Translations under genes and position numbers: made by a program
Shown: piece after piece, positions 33,062 through 43,495 of the stretch
How positions within the stretch are numbered: position 1 is the first letter of the stretch
Layout of the letters: each line of letters starts with the position of its first letter
Assembly: GCF_001642475.1 (NCBI RefSeq)
Contig: NW_019173937.1
Span: 124,001 to 188,000 of the forward strand
Reading direction: 5' to 3'
DNA: 64,000 nucleotides
Origin: Fonsecaea monophora
Taxonomy: Eukaryota; Ascomycota; Eurotiomycetes; Chaetothyriales; Herpotrichiellaceae
Notes under the pieces: generated by a model
Told to the model about the DNA's origin: nothing
The model's input: the letters and a program-made list of their open reading frames with translations, nothing else
Databases searched by the model: none

Positions 33062-34222
33062 TTATATTTTACTGCCCAGCCTCCCTGCGCCTTCCCCCAT
33101 CTCCATTACGGCGACGCCCTCATCCTCCAGCGTCTCTGTCACGAATCTCACCATGTGCGGCACCATGCTCGGGGGCACATCATGCCCCACGCCCTCGAAA
33201 ACGATGTCTTCGATGACGAACCCGCTGCCCTCGAACCACCCTCCCTTGCCGCTGACGGCCTTGAGCCAGTCTATGAACGGCTTCGAGTGCGCGTAGGGGA
33301 CCAATTTGTCCGCGCCGCCCGAGAGGTTCAGGAGACGTTTGTTCCCGAAACACCGCGTCATGACGGGGAGTAGGATCGCGCGCTCCTCCTCGGTCACCTC
33401 CGTGTGCAGCTTCTCCTGGTCCCGGCGCCAGTTCAGCCCGGGTAGCGACCACAGCAGGCCCGCCGGGTCGGACTTTTTCACCGCCTCGACCAGGCTGGGC
33501 GGGAAGTCGGTCGAGCCCAGAAAGTCCCGGCCTGGCGGGTCGGTGGACGTGTACGACTTGCGCCGCGACAGGCGCGCCCGGTCGGTCATGACGCGCGTGT
33601 AGTCCGGGCAGCCGATGGTGATGACGGCGGCAGACACGCGCGGGTCGTGCATGAGGACGTGCCACGCCGCGTGGCCGCCGAGGCTGACGCCCAAGACGAG
33701 GTTCTGCACGATCCTGCGCGGGTCGCTGGCCCCGCCGAAGATGTACCCCGGCAGGTAATCCAGCAGGAGCGACGTGTCGACCGCCGTGCCGGCGAAGCAG
33801 CTGAACATGTCCAGAGCGTGGTGTTCGTTCCCGGACCGCCAAGCCTCATTGGCGATCGCAGACACCAGACGCGAGCCGTGGTTCCGCTGGTCGAACGTCA
33901 CGGCGATGAGGCCCTTCGTTTTCCTCTTCATCGTCCCGCTCCGTGGCTTGGCCTGGGCCTGGTGCTTGTTCCACTCCGAGATGATGTGCGCCGCAAACGG
34001 CGCCATGCACGCCTGCGTCTGCAGACGGGGGTGCAACAGCCAGAGGACCGCAATGTCGGTGGTGCCCGAGGGGACCTCATCCAATCCGAAGACCGTCACC
34101 AAAATCCCTGCTATATGGTGTGTACTTGACGATACCGGCTCGGGGTGTGGAATTGATTTGGCAGTGGATCCGCTATTCGCTGTGGGAGGAACCCCGTAGG
34201 TCGAAGCCACAGGGTTGGACAT
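33062..34222 (-). CDS. Alpha/beta hydrolase, uncharacterised
   Basis: Serine hydrolase of unknown substrate; 386 residues from the ATG at 34222 (MSNPVASTYGVPPTA). The frame is open for another 36 codons to 34330, but that part looks non-coding. Core marks: AVLWLLHPRLQ after the first strand, GLIAVTFDQRNHGSRLV, the nucleophile elbow GVSLGGHAAWHVL (Ser of GVSLG), VITIGCPDYTRVM, the return strand LLNLSGGADKLVPYAHSKPF carrying the probable Asp, and the catalytic His in GVGHDVPPSM. A loose cap lies around residues 230-290. Related proteins are common in filamentous fungi without known role. The coding part is GC-rich with antisense shadows. No signal peptide is evident. Confidence 0.8.
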   Translation of the reverse strand: MSNPVASTYGVPPTANSGSTAKSIPHPEPVSSSTHHIAGILVTVFGLDEVPSGTTDIAVLWLLHPRLQTQACMAPFAAHIISEWNKHQAQAKPRSGTMKRKTKGLIAVTFDQRNHGSRLVSAIANEAWRSGNEHHALDMFSCFAGTAVDTSLLLDYLPGYIFGGASDPRRIVQNLVLGVSLGGHAAWHVLMHDPRVSAAVITIGCPDYTRVMTDRARLSRRKSYTSTDPPGRDFLGSTDFPPSLVEAVKKSDPAGLLWSLPGLNWRRDQEKLHTEVTEEERAILLPVMTRCFGNKRLLNLSGGADKLVPYAHSKPFIDWLKAVSGKGGWFEGSGFVIEDIVFEGVGHDVPPSMVPHMVRFVTETLEDEGVAVMEMGEGAGRLGSKI

Positions 34223-34762
34223 TTTCTGCAGGTTGTGGCAGAGAGGATAGGGGGAGACAGAGTGGAAGATTGTAGGAAAGTAAATAATATGAGTGTCGAA
34301 GGAACGAATTGCTGTTACTACGAGGTACAAGCACGTCCCATGTGCCGCGGTCTCGGCGATTTTGTCGAGACATGCGGGGACAATTTTTCGGGAATTTCCC
34401 GATTAGCGAGAATCGCACAATCGCCGCCACAGCCTCGTGTCTACGGGATCGTCAAGTACTTGGTAAAACACATCATCATCTATTCTCTGCGTTTCAGCAT
34501 TGTGGAGTCGATATCTATGTAAAAGGTTCTTTGCCGATCTGACCCTCGCACATAGTAATTGGTTCCTCGAACTCCTCCGCTGTATTGGTTACAAAGGATA
34601 GAAGCATTCACTGAAGTCTAACCACCCTTGTTGACCCGACAGACTACAATCACAACGTTCGAAATGAAAGCTCTTTGCCATAACTCAAATCTAATCTTGC
34701 ATCGGACAATTTGAAACTTGGTTAGTGTCAACAGAAGCCCTGATCTGTCATCTGTTTATCTG
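34223..34762. other. Upstream of hydrolase, downstream of NAB3-like gene
   Basis: 540 bases between two minus-strand genes, with hydrolase promoter and the other gene's 3' end. No gene is seen. Confidence 0.35.
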
Positions 34763-37303
34763 TCATCTGTTGTACCTTGCGAGGGTCTCCATGATATTTT
34801 GTACGTTCTGTTGAGATTGTGGGCCAGCAGCATAAGCCGGTGCACCAGGTCCATAACCTTGTGGCTGTGGCTGCTGCTGATGATGATGCGGAGGACCGTG
34901 TGGCGACGGGAATGGTGCTCCTCCATGGCCCTGCTGTTGGCGGGTGACATTGCTTAAAAGGCCCACCAGGTCAGGGGTCGGTTTGCCATTTGGCACAACG
35001 TTCTCTGGCTGCCCGTCACCCGGCTGTCGTAGATTCGCTAGCAGTTGCTGCAGATTTGGCGCAGCTGAAGCTGAAGTCGGAGTCACTGGTGTCTGTGCCG
35101 GGTTATGATAGTGGGTGTTCTGGCCGTATTGAAAGTGGTTGTGCTGTTGCGGCGGTGGCGGCGGCGGTTGTTGCTGCTGGTGGTGATGTTGAGGGAAAGG
35201 TGCTGGTGGGTATTGTGTCGGCGGAGGAGGATAGCCATATTGAGAATACCCCTGTGGCTGATAGGACTGGGGGCTTTGTTGCACACTTCCCCGTTCCTTT
35301 TGTCGGGCATGAAGCACAATATCTGCGGCAACAGGGACATCAAGATCAATATATTCATTAAAGTTGACATTCGACGTCCCTTGACTCCGATCAAAGACCT
35401 GTAAGGGTATCTTGCTGTTGTACTGGTTGGCTTGCGTCAGTTTCACCACAGCCTGCACACCTTCGATGATCTGCCTCTTCACAATTGCGTTCAGAGGCAG
35501 TCTAGGACTTAGCCATATCGTTGAAGCACGTAAACCCTTGTTGCGGAAACCTTGTTCGATCCAGTTCATGAAGCTTGGAGCCACCGAAGGCTCCAGGATG
35601 AGCAGTTGCACGTCCGGCACATCTCGTGGATCTCTGCGAGGTAAGGGGAGGGTGGCTTCCTCATCGTATCCTGCCGAAGGTGGATTTGAGAAGCTGGGAG
35701 TAAAGGGGGAATTCGGTCTCCCACCACTTCCATAGCGGGGACTTTGAACAGGTTGCCGGTAGTCATCTCTGGATCGATAGGCTCTAGGCGAGGGGCTCCG
35801 TCGGTACTCCTCGCGTCTACCTCTCTCGTCTCGAAAATCACTATAGTTAGGGCGTCCAAATCGATCCGTCTGACGCGAGGTACCACGATCTGGTGATCGA
35901 GATCGGCGTCTTTTGTTTCCTTGCTGGCCTTGCTGGCTTCGTGTATTCTTCTGCGGCTTCGATATCTCAAGATGAATCTTCCTTCCTCTAATTTCGACCC
36001 CTTGTTCCGCTTGAAGCGCTGCTTGACACGACGAGGCCTCAAGATATTGCACGAAGCCATAGGCCTGTTTAATGGAGATCTGGGCAAGTTTCCCGTGTTT
36101 GTGGAAAATGTGGAAAATATCACGTTTGGTGACCTTTTCACTGGGCAGATTACCAACAAAGAGACGTGAACCGTGGGGGAATTTGTCCCATATTCCTTCT
36201 GTCACATACCTCCGTTCATCTTCAAGGAAAGAATCATAAAGCGCCTGTGTGCTGGGGGTCCACGGGCGTTCATTCGCATCAAAGGCTCGTCCTTGTTCCG
36301 GTGCCTGGAGAGACTGGGCAGGAGAGGTAGGATCCGTGCTTGTGGGTGATGCTTGAATGCCAGAATACGCCCAGGTGCCCGGGGCTTGCATAGGCACGGC
36401 TTGAGGCTGAAACTGCACAGGCGCCAGGGCAGCTTGTTCGGTGCCATTGGTATTGGCGTGATCCGCACTCACTTGTTGATATTGGCCCAGTTGATCGTTG
36501 TTGGAGTTAGGAAATGGGACAACAGTGGGAGAATCCGACGATTGAACTTGGGTTGGTGGCTTAGGGGGTAAACCTGGAATAGGGAGCAATGATTGGGTTC
36601 CTTGGTTGGCAAGCGAAGCGGCAGTAGTTGGGGCAGAGACAGATTCTGCAGCAGGAGCAGTAGAAGCAGATTTAGAAATGGTATCCAGAAGTGACTGATA
36701 GTCTACTCCACCTTCATGCGCTTGGAAACCCGGCCTCACGGCGAGATCTGTCCCAGGCGCGCCCTCTCCATTTGCTTGTGCATTATCGCTGGTATCTGGA
36801 TTGGCAGAGAGATCAGTGGCCGACGAAGTATCATTGCTCGGTTGAGTAGGACCTTGGATTTGGCTGGCAGAACCTAGAGGCGGATTGGCATGGGCTTCAG
36901 ATGACTGTGGATACGCAGAAGCGTTTGCAAGGGCTGTGAAGAGATTGGATTCGATGCCGACATCATTCTGGACCATGTGTCCGTTTGTGGAGGAGAGCTG
37001 GGCAGCCTCGTCCAGACGGGTGTTTTCCTCTTCGGCGCCTCTTAGAAAGTTTTGGACCACGTCTTGCTCTTCCGTGGTTTGATTCGGTTCATTCTCATTC
37101 ATAGCGCGAGCAGAGTCTGAGTAAGGAGAAAAAGTTTGGTTATGAGGGATATTATAGGTCTCGGTGTCATTGAAGACCGGATCCATCTGGTTCAGCAGTA
37201 CCGGGATTGTTGAAGGTTCAGGAATATGGACCGGACGAGGAGATTCGGGCGTCTGAGATCTACCAAAGCGTTGGGCCTCTGGGGGAGGGTCTGCATCAGT
37301 CAT
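34763..37303 (-). CDS. nab3: NAB3-like RNA-binding protein
   Basis: Likely homologue of Nab3, the RRM protein that acts with Nrd1 and Sen1 in termination and decay of short non-coding transcripts in yeast. Single exon; 846 residues from MTDADPPPEAQRFGR, with another ATG eight codons upstream. The first 350 residues are low-complexity and acidic/Gln/Ser-rich. An RRM lies near residues 380-455 with RNP2 RLFVGNLPSEKV, IFHIFHKHGKL and RNP1-type AYGFVQYLEASSCQ, closing with GRKIHLEIS. A basic RS/RD-rich linker (NKRRRSRSPDRGTSRQ) follows. Then an anticodon-binding-like fold with VQLLILEPSVAPSFMNWIEQ and IWLSPRLPLNAIVKRQIIEG. The C-terminus has poly-Pro/Gln/His and a helical end (NVQNIMETLARY), like the Nab3 self-assembly segment. 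Confidence 0.82.
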   Translation of the reverse strand: MTDADPPPEAQRFGRSQTPESPRPVHIPEPSTIPVLLNQMDPVFNDTETYNIPHNQTFSPYSDSARAMNENEPNQTTEEQDVVQNFLRGAEEENTRLDEAAQLSSTNGHMVQNDVGIESNLFTALANASAYPQSSEAHANPPLGSASQIQGPTQPSNDTSSATDLSANPDTSDNAQANGEGAPGTDLAVRPGFQAHEGGVDYQSLLDTISKSASTAPAAESVSAPTTAASLANQGTQSLLPIPGLPPKPPTQVQSSDSPTVVPFPNSNNDQLGQYQQVSADHANTNGTEQAALAPVQFQPQAVPMQAPGTWAYSGIQASPTSTDPTSPAQSLQAPEQGRAFDANERPWTPSTQALYDSFLEDERRYVTEGIWDKFPHGSRLFVGNLPSEKVTKRDIFHIFHKHGKLAQISIKQAYGFVQYLEASSCQAALQAEQGVEIRGRKIHLEISKPQKNTRSQQGQQGNKRRRSRSPDRGTSRQTDRFGRPNYSDFRDERGRREEYRRSPSPRAYRSRDDYRQPVQSPRYGSGGRPNSPFTPSFSNPPSAGYDEEATLPLPRRDPRDVPDVQLLILEPSVAPSFMNWIEQGFRNKGLRASTIWLSPRLPLNAIVKRQIIEGVQAVVKLTQANQYNSKIPLQVFDRSQGTSNVNFNEYIDLDVPVAADIVLHARQKERGSVQQSPQSYQPQGYSQYGYPPPPTQYPPAPFPQHHHQQQQPPPPPPQQHNHFQYGQNTHYHNPAQTPVTPTSASAAPNLQQLLANLRQPGDGQPENVVPNGKPTPDLVGLLSNVTRQQQGHGGAPFPSPHGPPHHHQQQPQPQGYGPGAPAYAAGPQSQQNVQNIMETLARYNR

Positions 37304-37753
37304 TTTGAGGCTGCGAGGGCGGTGCAAGTCATGTTCAGGGCAAGGTGAAGGAGAAGGCTGCCTGATCAGGCTGTTGACGCGGGGAAAGGCTGAAGAAAAG
37401 TTGGACAGGTCAAGAGCAGTCCGGCGACATCAGCGCATCAAAAGGAGACAAGAAGGAATAGGAAATGAAGACTGAGCTTGAGGATGATGGTAGATTTAGC
37501 GATCAAAGGCCTGTCAAAAGTGACGCGAAGTTGCTCTTGAACGACTTGGAAAAAGCAGCGCGCAATTAGCAGGAGTCGCAAGTCGCAAGACAACAGAAGA
37601 GATGCAGTTGCCCTATTTCCGTTCCGATTTGCCAACTAGCCCAGGCATGGTTAGCGTTCTCGGGTAACTTGCCATGACAAGGGAATTTGTGAACTTGGGC
37701 CGTGACGTGAAGCCGACAATGCTCTCTGTGGCAATTTGCGCGTCAGGAATAAC
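37304..37753. promoter_or_regulatory. Divergent promoter region, NAB3-like and ICT1-like genes
   Basis: 450 bases between divergent start codons; nothing else recognisable. Confidence 0.35.
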
Positions 37754-38359
37754 ATGCTTGGTTCGTGGCTGACGAGAACTGTCTCTAAGTCGCTGGAATT
37801 TTGGAGATCCTACTCCGCCAAGTCTGGGAGCCTAGAATCTGACTACACGGCGGCAAGGGAGTGGTACAGCAAACTCAACACATTACAGTCTTTGCGCGAC
37901 ATCGGAGAGGTGACTTATGCCAGATCCAGCGGTCCTGGTGGTCAGAATGTGAACAAGTACGGTCAACTTCAATTATTAGACGCTGATAGGTTCTGACTTG
38001 GTGGCTATAGAGTCAACTCAAAGGCACAGTTGCGTGTCCCTATCGATCATCTCCTTCCTCTAATCCCTGTTGTTCTGCATCGAGGTATCTTGTCCTCCCG
38101 GTATTATGCTGAGAAGTCGTCGAGCTTGGTCATCCAGGCCGATGAGAGTCGAAAGGCTCAAGCAAACAAGGATGCCTGCTTCCGGAAGCTCAACGAATTA
38201 ATATTGGATGTGTACAATGCTGCCGTTCCTGGTGAGACGACAGAGGCACAGAAGGAAAAGGTCAAAAAGTTCCAAAAGGCAGAAAATGAAGCTAGACTGA
38301 AGAGGAAGAAAATACAATCCAGCAAGAAGCAGTCAAGATCAAAGGGAGATCTGGATTAA
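37754..38359 (+). CDS. Mitochondrial peptidyl-tRNA hydrolase, ICT1/Pth4-type (GGQ)
   Basis: Codon-independent release factor of stalled mitochondrial ribosomes; in animals ICT1 is also ribosomal protein mL62. Two exons (37754-37956, 38011-38359) over a 54 nt intron give 183 residues. N-terminal MLGSWLTRTVSKSLEF looks like a mitochondrial presequence. The catalytic motif SSGPGGQNVNK is followed across the splice site by VNSKAQLRVPID, as in the family. The basic tail (RLKRKKIQSSKKQSRSKG) fits insertion into the mRNA channel. An in-frame ATG six codons upstream (37736) is possible. The stop TAA directly abuts the stop codon of UTP6 on the other strand. Confidence 0.9.
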
Positions 38360-39544
38360 CTAAGTCGATGCAGGTCCACCCAAGGACTTGATAACAGATT
38401 CTGCCACAACCCTAATCGCCGGATCCAAATCTGGTGTTTGCAAGAGCTTCTCGAGCGATGATTTGGCCCAGCCGACCAACTCAGGGGTTTCGGAACCACT
38501 CCGAGCCTCCTTCAGTCGTGCGAGCATGTCCCTGAGAGCAGAGGGGAAGTCGGGAGAATCGTATGGTATCGAAACAAGTGGTAGCTGTATATGGCACGCC
38601 TGGGTGCACCAACTCTGTGGATATTCTCTTGACAAGAATGCCGCCACATGGTCCGCAACCTTACGACAAGCCGGGATGCCGTCATAATCGAGAAGCATTT
38701 GGCAAAAGTCCAAGCCGAATCTGGGATCACGGAAGTGATCGATAGCAGCGTCGAATATCGCAATCGGAATGGCACCACTCAGCGCAGGTGTCGATTCCAG
38801 TCTTTGAAGCGCAGAGTGGTCAGCGTTGTCACTCTCACTGTTTGGGGATATGTCCAAAGCTGTCAGTCTTGGCAAGCGAAGAAGATTCTCATCTGTATCA
38901 CTCTGCTCTATTTGTCCTGGTCGATCGGGCTTTCCGGTGGTGATGCCCAGGACTTCTCGACGGAGATGAATTTTTGCGATGTAAGACATTTCCAGCCGGG
39001 CATACTCCAACCACATTGCTTTCGATCCTCTGCAAAACCGCAGACCGCGTTGCATGTAGCTCCTCGCTTCCGTAATATCACCGTTATCTTCCATCGCATA
39101 TTGCGCGGCGTGAATCCATAGGTCGGACTTTGTAGGATGTAACCGAAGGATCTGAGTCAACATCTCCTGCAACTTTTTGTAGGCCCTCTGCTTTCTCGCA
39201 AAGTCTATTGCCTCCATCCAAAGACCAATGTCACCGGGATGCTTGCGAGTTCCGCGATCAAAGACGAAGAAGATGCGACGCTTGCCATTGTGTGTGGTGG
39301 ACTTGACTCCCAATCTCTTCACTCTCTTGCGCCTCAATGCGTCAACGTTTATCTCGAATTCAGCATAGCGAGCGAAGTCCGCGGGCGTGGATCCTCGGGC
39401 GTTGATCTTGTGCTCGAAGTCGGAGCGTTTGCGGGCAATGCTGGTAATCTCTTCGGCGCTGAAGATGCCTTTACGTTCGTATTCTTTCAACTCTGGTATT
39501 GACTGCTCGAGGAAGAATCGGGCCTTGTCGCTTGCAGCAGCCAT
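38360..39544 (-). CDS. utp6: U3 snoRNP protein Utp6
   Basis: Component of the UTP-B part of the small-subunit processome for 18S rRNA maturation in the nucleolus. Single exon, 394 residues, close to yeast Utp6 (440). The N-terminus MAAASDKARFFLEQSIPEL, then ELKEYERKGIFSAEEI and SIARKRSDFEHKINARG, match the conserved Utp6 N-terminal region. HAT-type helical repeats follow: FARYAEFEINVDALRRKR, HPGDIGLWMEAIDFARKQRA, HPTKSDLWIHAAQYAMEDN and RFCRGSKAMWLEYARLEM. The C-terminal half (AIDHFRDPRFGLDFCQMLL) carries weaker repeats. Its stop codon starts the base after the convergent gene's stop, so both messages must overlap at their 3' ends. Confidence 0.9.
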   Translation of the reverse strand: MAAASDKARFFLEQSIPELKEYERKGIFSAEEITSIARKRSDFEHKINARGSTPADFARYAEFEINVDALRRKRVKRLGVKSTTHNGKRRIFFVFDRGTRKHPGDIGLWMEAIDFARKQRAYKKLQEMLTQILRLHPTKSDLWIHAAQYAMEDNGDITEARSYMQRGLRFCRGSKAMWLEYARLEMSYIAKIHLRREVLGITTGKPDRPGQIEQSDTDENLLRLPRLTALDISPNSESDNADHSALQRLESTPALSGAIPIAIFDAAIDHFRDPRFGLDFCQMLLDYDGIPACRKVADHVAAFLSREYPQSWCTQACHIQLPLVSIPYDSPDFPSALRDMLARLKEARSGSETPELVGWAKSSLEKLLQTPDLDPAIRVVAESVIKSLGGPAST

Positions 39545-39845
39545 AATATTGCTCTTGTACGTATTTCTGGTGGATTTTGCAGAACCAAATAACGGTGGAG
39601 GACTGATGTTGCGGAACTTTTTTTCTGGCCAGGAATAAGTTGACCCGCAGTTTTCCCGCTTGGTTACTTGGGCTGCGGATAATAATCAGGGGGTGCGAAG
39701 GTGACTGAACCTTCGTCTATCCCCCATGCGCAGTGTGTAGCATTAACTTCTTGAAGCTTTCATACGCCTTCTTGTCACTCTTTCATTCTCTTCTTTTTTT
39801 CTCCAGATGCAGCTGGCAGTCTTTTAATCCCGCTAATACACCAAA
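39545..39845. promoter_or_regulatory. Divergent promoter region, UTP6 and CWH43
   Basis: About 300 bases between divergent start codons, with a pyrimidine-rich stretch near 39770-39805 before the CWH43 start. Confidence 0.4.
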
Positions 39846-42800
39846 ATGGCGCCCAGGAAGGACGGGGACGTGGTGTTCTCTGTAAGCACCTAAACACAGC
39901 TGTTCTCCTTTTCGAGGTAACTGACGGTTCGCAGTTCAACGGCAAATGGGTGTCATGGACGCATACAGTTGTCGCATACGCAGCCTTTCTCGGAGCATTG
40001 ATTGTTGGTGTTTCCCTCCATTACCACAAAATTGTCCAGAACGAACACTATGGATACCCCGATGAATGGTTTCCTTCCGTTTCGGCCACCATTGGTGATC
40101 GATATCCTGAGCGATCGGTCTTTATGGTCTTCATTGCCATTACTTCCGGACCCCGATTTGTCCTTGTTGCCTTGTGGTACTTTCTGACGAGGAAACCGAA
40201 CTCGAATCTGCCGGCGATAATTGCATCCACGGGGCTGCTAAGAACATTGACATGTGGAGGATGGACATACGTGACATCTACGGACGACCATGACTGGCAT
40301 GATATTTTCATGATTTCATACCTGGTTTTTACGCTGCCGTGGACATTGGGATGCCTTGCTTTGAGTCCGCCCAATCCGAAGGCTGTCAAATACCGCAAAA
40401 TTTTGGCGAGCTTGTTCTTTGGTACTCTTGTACCCTTGATCTACTTCTTTATCCAGCATAAAATCCATAAAGTCGCTGGCGGTGAGTCTCTCAGGCACTT
40501 TCTAGGGCATTAGCTGATTTGTCAAGCTTACACCATCTACGCTTTCTTCGAATGGTCTCTGATCTTGTTCGATGTGGCTTTTGATGCTGTCACGGCACTT
40601 GACTATGAAACCTTTGAATTCGTGATCAAAGATGTCAAGGGCTCCACCAGAGGGTACGTGCAGTTGCTCCCAAAATACGTAAATGTACGGACAAGTCGAA
40701 GTTTGGCTTGGTGATTTACTGACAGTGCTCTAGTGATACGAAACTATTGAAGGATGCTCTGAAAGACAAGGAGTGAGTTCAACTATATTAATTCTGCTGG
40801 CTCTGCTAATAGACCCCAGCCGCGCAAACCCTCTTATTCAGACTTCCACCTTTGATGGACCGTACTATTGGCCGGCAATGCTCGATGCGACTGCCGATAT
40901 TCTCCACGGATTTTTCTTCTGGTCTATCCTCACATCCCTCGGCGTTCTGATATGGTACTTCCCGCTATGGCATATGGGAATCTCTGGTTACGAAGTCATG
41001 GTCATGGTTCCTGCTTCTCCTTTGATTCTTGCCGTCCCTTTTGTTCGCTCTCTTGCGATCAAGCACCTTCGTTGGCTTCATATGTCTTCCCTAGTCGGAC
41101 TCGTGGCTTGGTTGGTGAAGGATCCGGCATACCGTTTGTTCACTGTTGGACTTGCTGTCCTGTTGGGCTCCATGGCCTGGTCAGCAGAATGGTACGCAGA
41201 ACGCAGAAATTCGGCTCGGCTTCAAAGGAGAATTTTGGCGTGGTGCATTGGATTGGTGCTGTCGAGCATTGCGAAGTTCGCAAATCATACGAACAACCCT
41301 GTCTGGCCGGTACTGCACTCCGGGATCGGCGGCTGGAACAAGACTGGTCTGGTCATAGCCCTGGCGGCTGTTTGGCGATCCACCCGATCAGATACGTCCA
41401 GTGGAGGAGACTATGTTCCTCCAGGTGTGAAGAAAGGGTCAAGTGTTTTGGCTGCGCTTGGTCTGGGTGGCCTCTTTTTTACCATGCATTCTTTGCTCTC
41501 AGACTCTAGCACTATGATTCTCTGGGTCTGGGAGGGCTACCCTGTGCGAGGTCCATTGGCTGTTCCCCACGGTGCGGTCACGATTGCCGTGATGAGCCTT
41601 GGGTTGTTCCTAGGAGCTGCCCTCCCCGGGTTTTTTGGGTCGTGGACAGCCTACGGGTTGGGGGCTGTTGGCGCAGCCTTACTAACATATTACAGCGAGT
41701 GGACCGGCTACTACGGCGGTCTGATGCTTGCTTTCTACACGATGGGAGTCGCTCCGGTGCTTATCTCTTCTGCGGCTCAACACAGCCCGGCGTCTACATT
41801 TGGCTTGGGCTACTTTGTGTACAACATCATGGTTCTCTTCCACGTCTGGGTTGTGGCATATGCATTTGTCCCTGGAGGACCTCTAGTCCGAGAACATACA
41901 GACTGGGTGATGATCACTACAATGCTCTTGATCGGAGCGGGTGTGTTTTCTGCTTTGACCACCAATTCGAGCTATCAGCCGAAGAGCAAGTCGAGTCCTC
42001 GCGGAAGGAAGCAAACCAGCTACTACCTTCATGTTCTGCTTGCTTTACAGCTGTTGACGGTCTCGATTGCATATTTGCGTTTCCCAACATATGATTACAC
42101 ACCCTACCATCCCGACGAGAAGCTTATCACCGCCGGAATCTGGACCATCCACTTTTCACTGGACAACGACGACTGGTCATCTGAGCGGAGGATGCGCGAT
42201 GCCATCAAGGAATTGGAACTAGATGTGGTCGGATTGCTGGAGTCTGATTTACAACGGATTATCATGGGCAACCGCGATACCACACAATATCTTGCCGAGG
42301 ACTTGGGCATGTACGTGGACTATGGTCCGGGACCTAACAAGCATACGTGGGGTTCAGCACTCCTATCCAAGTTCCCCATTCTCAACTCAACTCACCATTT
42401 GCTCCCTTCACCAGTCGGTGAGCTGGCGCCAGCCATCGAAGCTACCCTGGATGTCTACGGAACACAAGTTGACGTTTTTGTTTTCCACTCCGGACAAGAG
42501 GAAGATCCCGAAGACCGACGTCTTCAGTCGGAGTATTTGTCCCAGCGGATGGGGGCGACATCACGACCCGCAATCTTGCTCAGTTACCTCGTGGTCAAGC
42601 CGGGAGAAGGCAACTACAACACCTATGTGAGTGAAGTTAGTGGAATGCACGACATTGATGCCCGTGATTGGGACCGGTGGTGCGAGTATATTTTGTACAA
42701 GGACATCAAGCGTGTTGGCTATGCCCGGGTCAGCAGGGGAACCATCACAGACACCGAGATCCAGGTGAGCGCACATTGAGACACTGCTTTACTTTCGACT

Positions 42801-42981
42801 GGACATGACTGACGCAATGCAGGTTGGCAAATTTGTGGTTGGCGAGCCGGTTTCATATACAGACGAGAGGATTCCAGAAGAACAAGTCCCGCCCGGGCGA
42901 AGGTTTCCAGCATTGTTCCGTGGCGAGGGTGTTCGTGGACATCGATACCACGTCTTCGATGAACCATGGTATTATGCCTAA
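39846..42981 (+). CDS. cwh43: CWH43, GPI-anchor lipid remodelling protein
   Basis: ER/Golgi membrane protein that introduces ceramide into GPI anchors. Six exons (39846-39881, 39935-40481, 40527-40653, 40734-40772, 40820-42764, 42823-42981) give 950 residues, as in fungal relatives. The N-terminal Frag1/PGAP2-type domain includes WVSWTHTVVAYAAFLGALIV, HYGYPDEWFPSVSATIGD (HEYGYP-type motif) and FFEWSLILFDVAFDAV. The middle PGAP2IP-type domain has many membrane helices (ILHGFFFWSILTSLGVLIWY, HPxxP-free WAEWYAERR, FAHxTNNP-type FANHTNNPVWP). The C-terminal endonuclease/exonuclease/phosphatase fold shows LDVVGLLESDLQRIIMGNRD, HTWGSALLSKFPIL and a final exon with HRYHVFDEPWYY. This fusion of two parts that are separate proteins in animals is the usual fungal form. 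Confidence 0.93.
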
Positions 42982-43495
42982 GGAGGATTTATGTGCTGGG
43001 GATAATCCAGTTGTACTGTAGCGTGCATGATAGGCCCGGAGCCTAATATGATGCGACCACAAACACGCCGCCTTGTTCCGCTGTAACCAATCACAGTCTT
43101 GTTGGCGGTGGGTCTGATGCATGTCTTATCGTTATCGCGAACATAATGCGGGGTCACTGGAGCGAGGCACCCGCAGGCGGCGCCAGGCAGTGGCCGGCAT
43201 CATTACAGCAGCATCATTGATTGACTCGAATAGTGACTCGGGCGGTGACTCAATCTGTCAACGTGACCTTGGATGATTCGCATTCAAGTGCCCTCCCCCA
43301 ACCCTTCTTTTAAACACGTTACGACCCTTCTTCCCAGTCCACACCACTCTCATGTACATCACATACAGGTAATCACTTACAGGCTGGTGATTTCCTTTGC
43401 TGTTATCGGAGCTCGGTGGAAGGCGTTTCTATAATCCTCTTCACTTGCCTTCACTACTAGGCCTTGTCGACTTCCGCAGGTGGTGTGGTTATACA
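42982..43495. promoter_or_regulatory. Intergenic with TGACTC array
   Basis: 514 bases between CWH43 and the next gene. It contains three TGACTC elements (see separate entry) and then a pyrimidine-rich leader. No gene is seen. Confidence 0.4.
43222..43252 (+). promoter_or_regulatory. Three TGACTC elements at 12-base spacing
   Basis: TGACTC occurs at 43222-43227, 43234-43239 and 43246-43251, the last extended to TGACTCA. This is the consensus for Gcn4/CPC1/CpcA bZIP factors. The exact 12-base period, close to one helical turn, would place the sites on nearly the same DNA face. The array lies about 245 bases upstream of the unknown gene at 43496. Binding is inferred. Confidence 0.45.

Noticed and set aside
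33180..34129. Long frames in other phases across the alpha/beta hydrolase
   Set aside because: Explained by high GC and biased third positions of the hydrolase gene.
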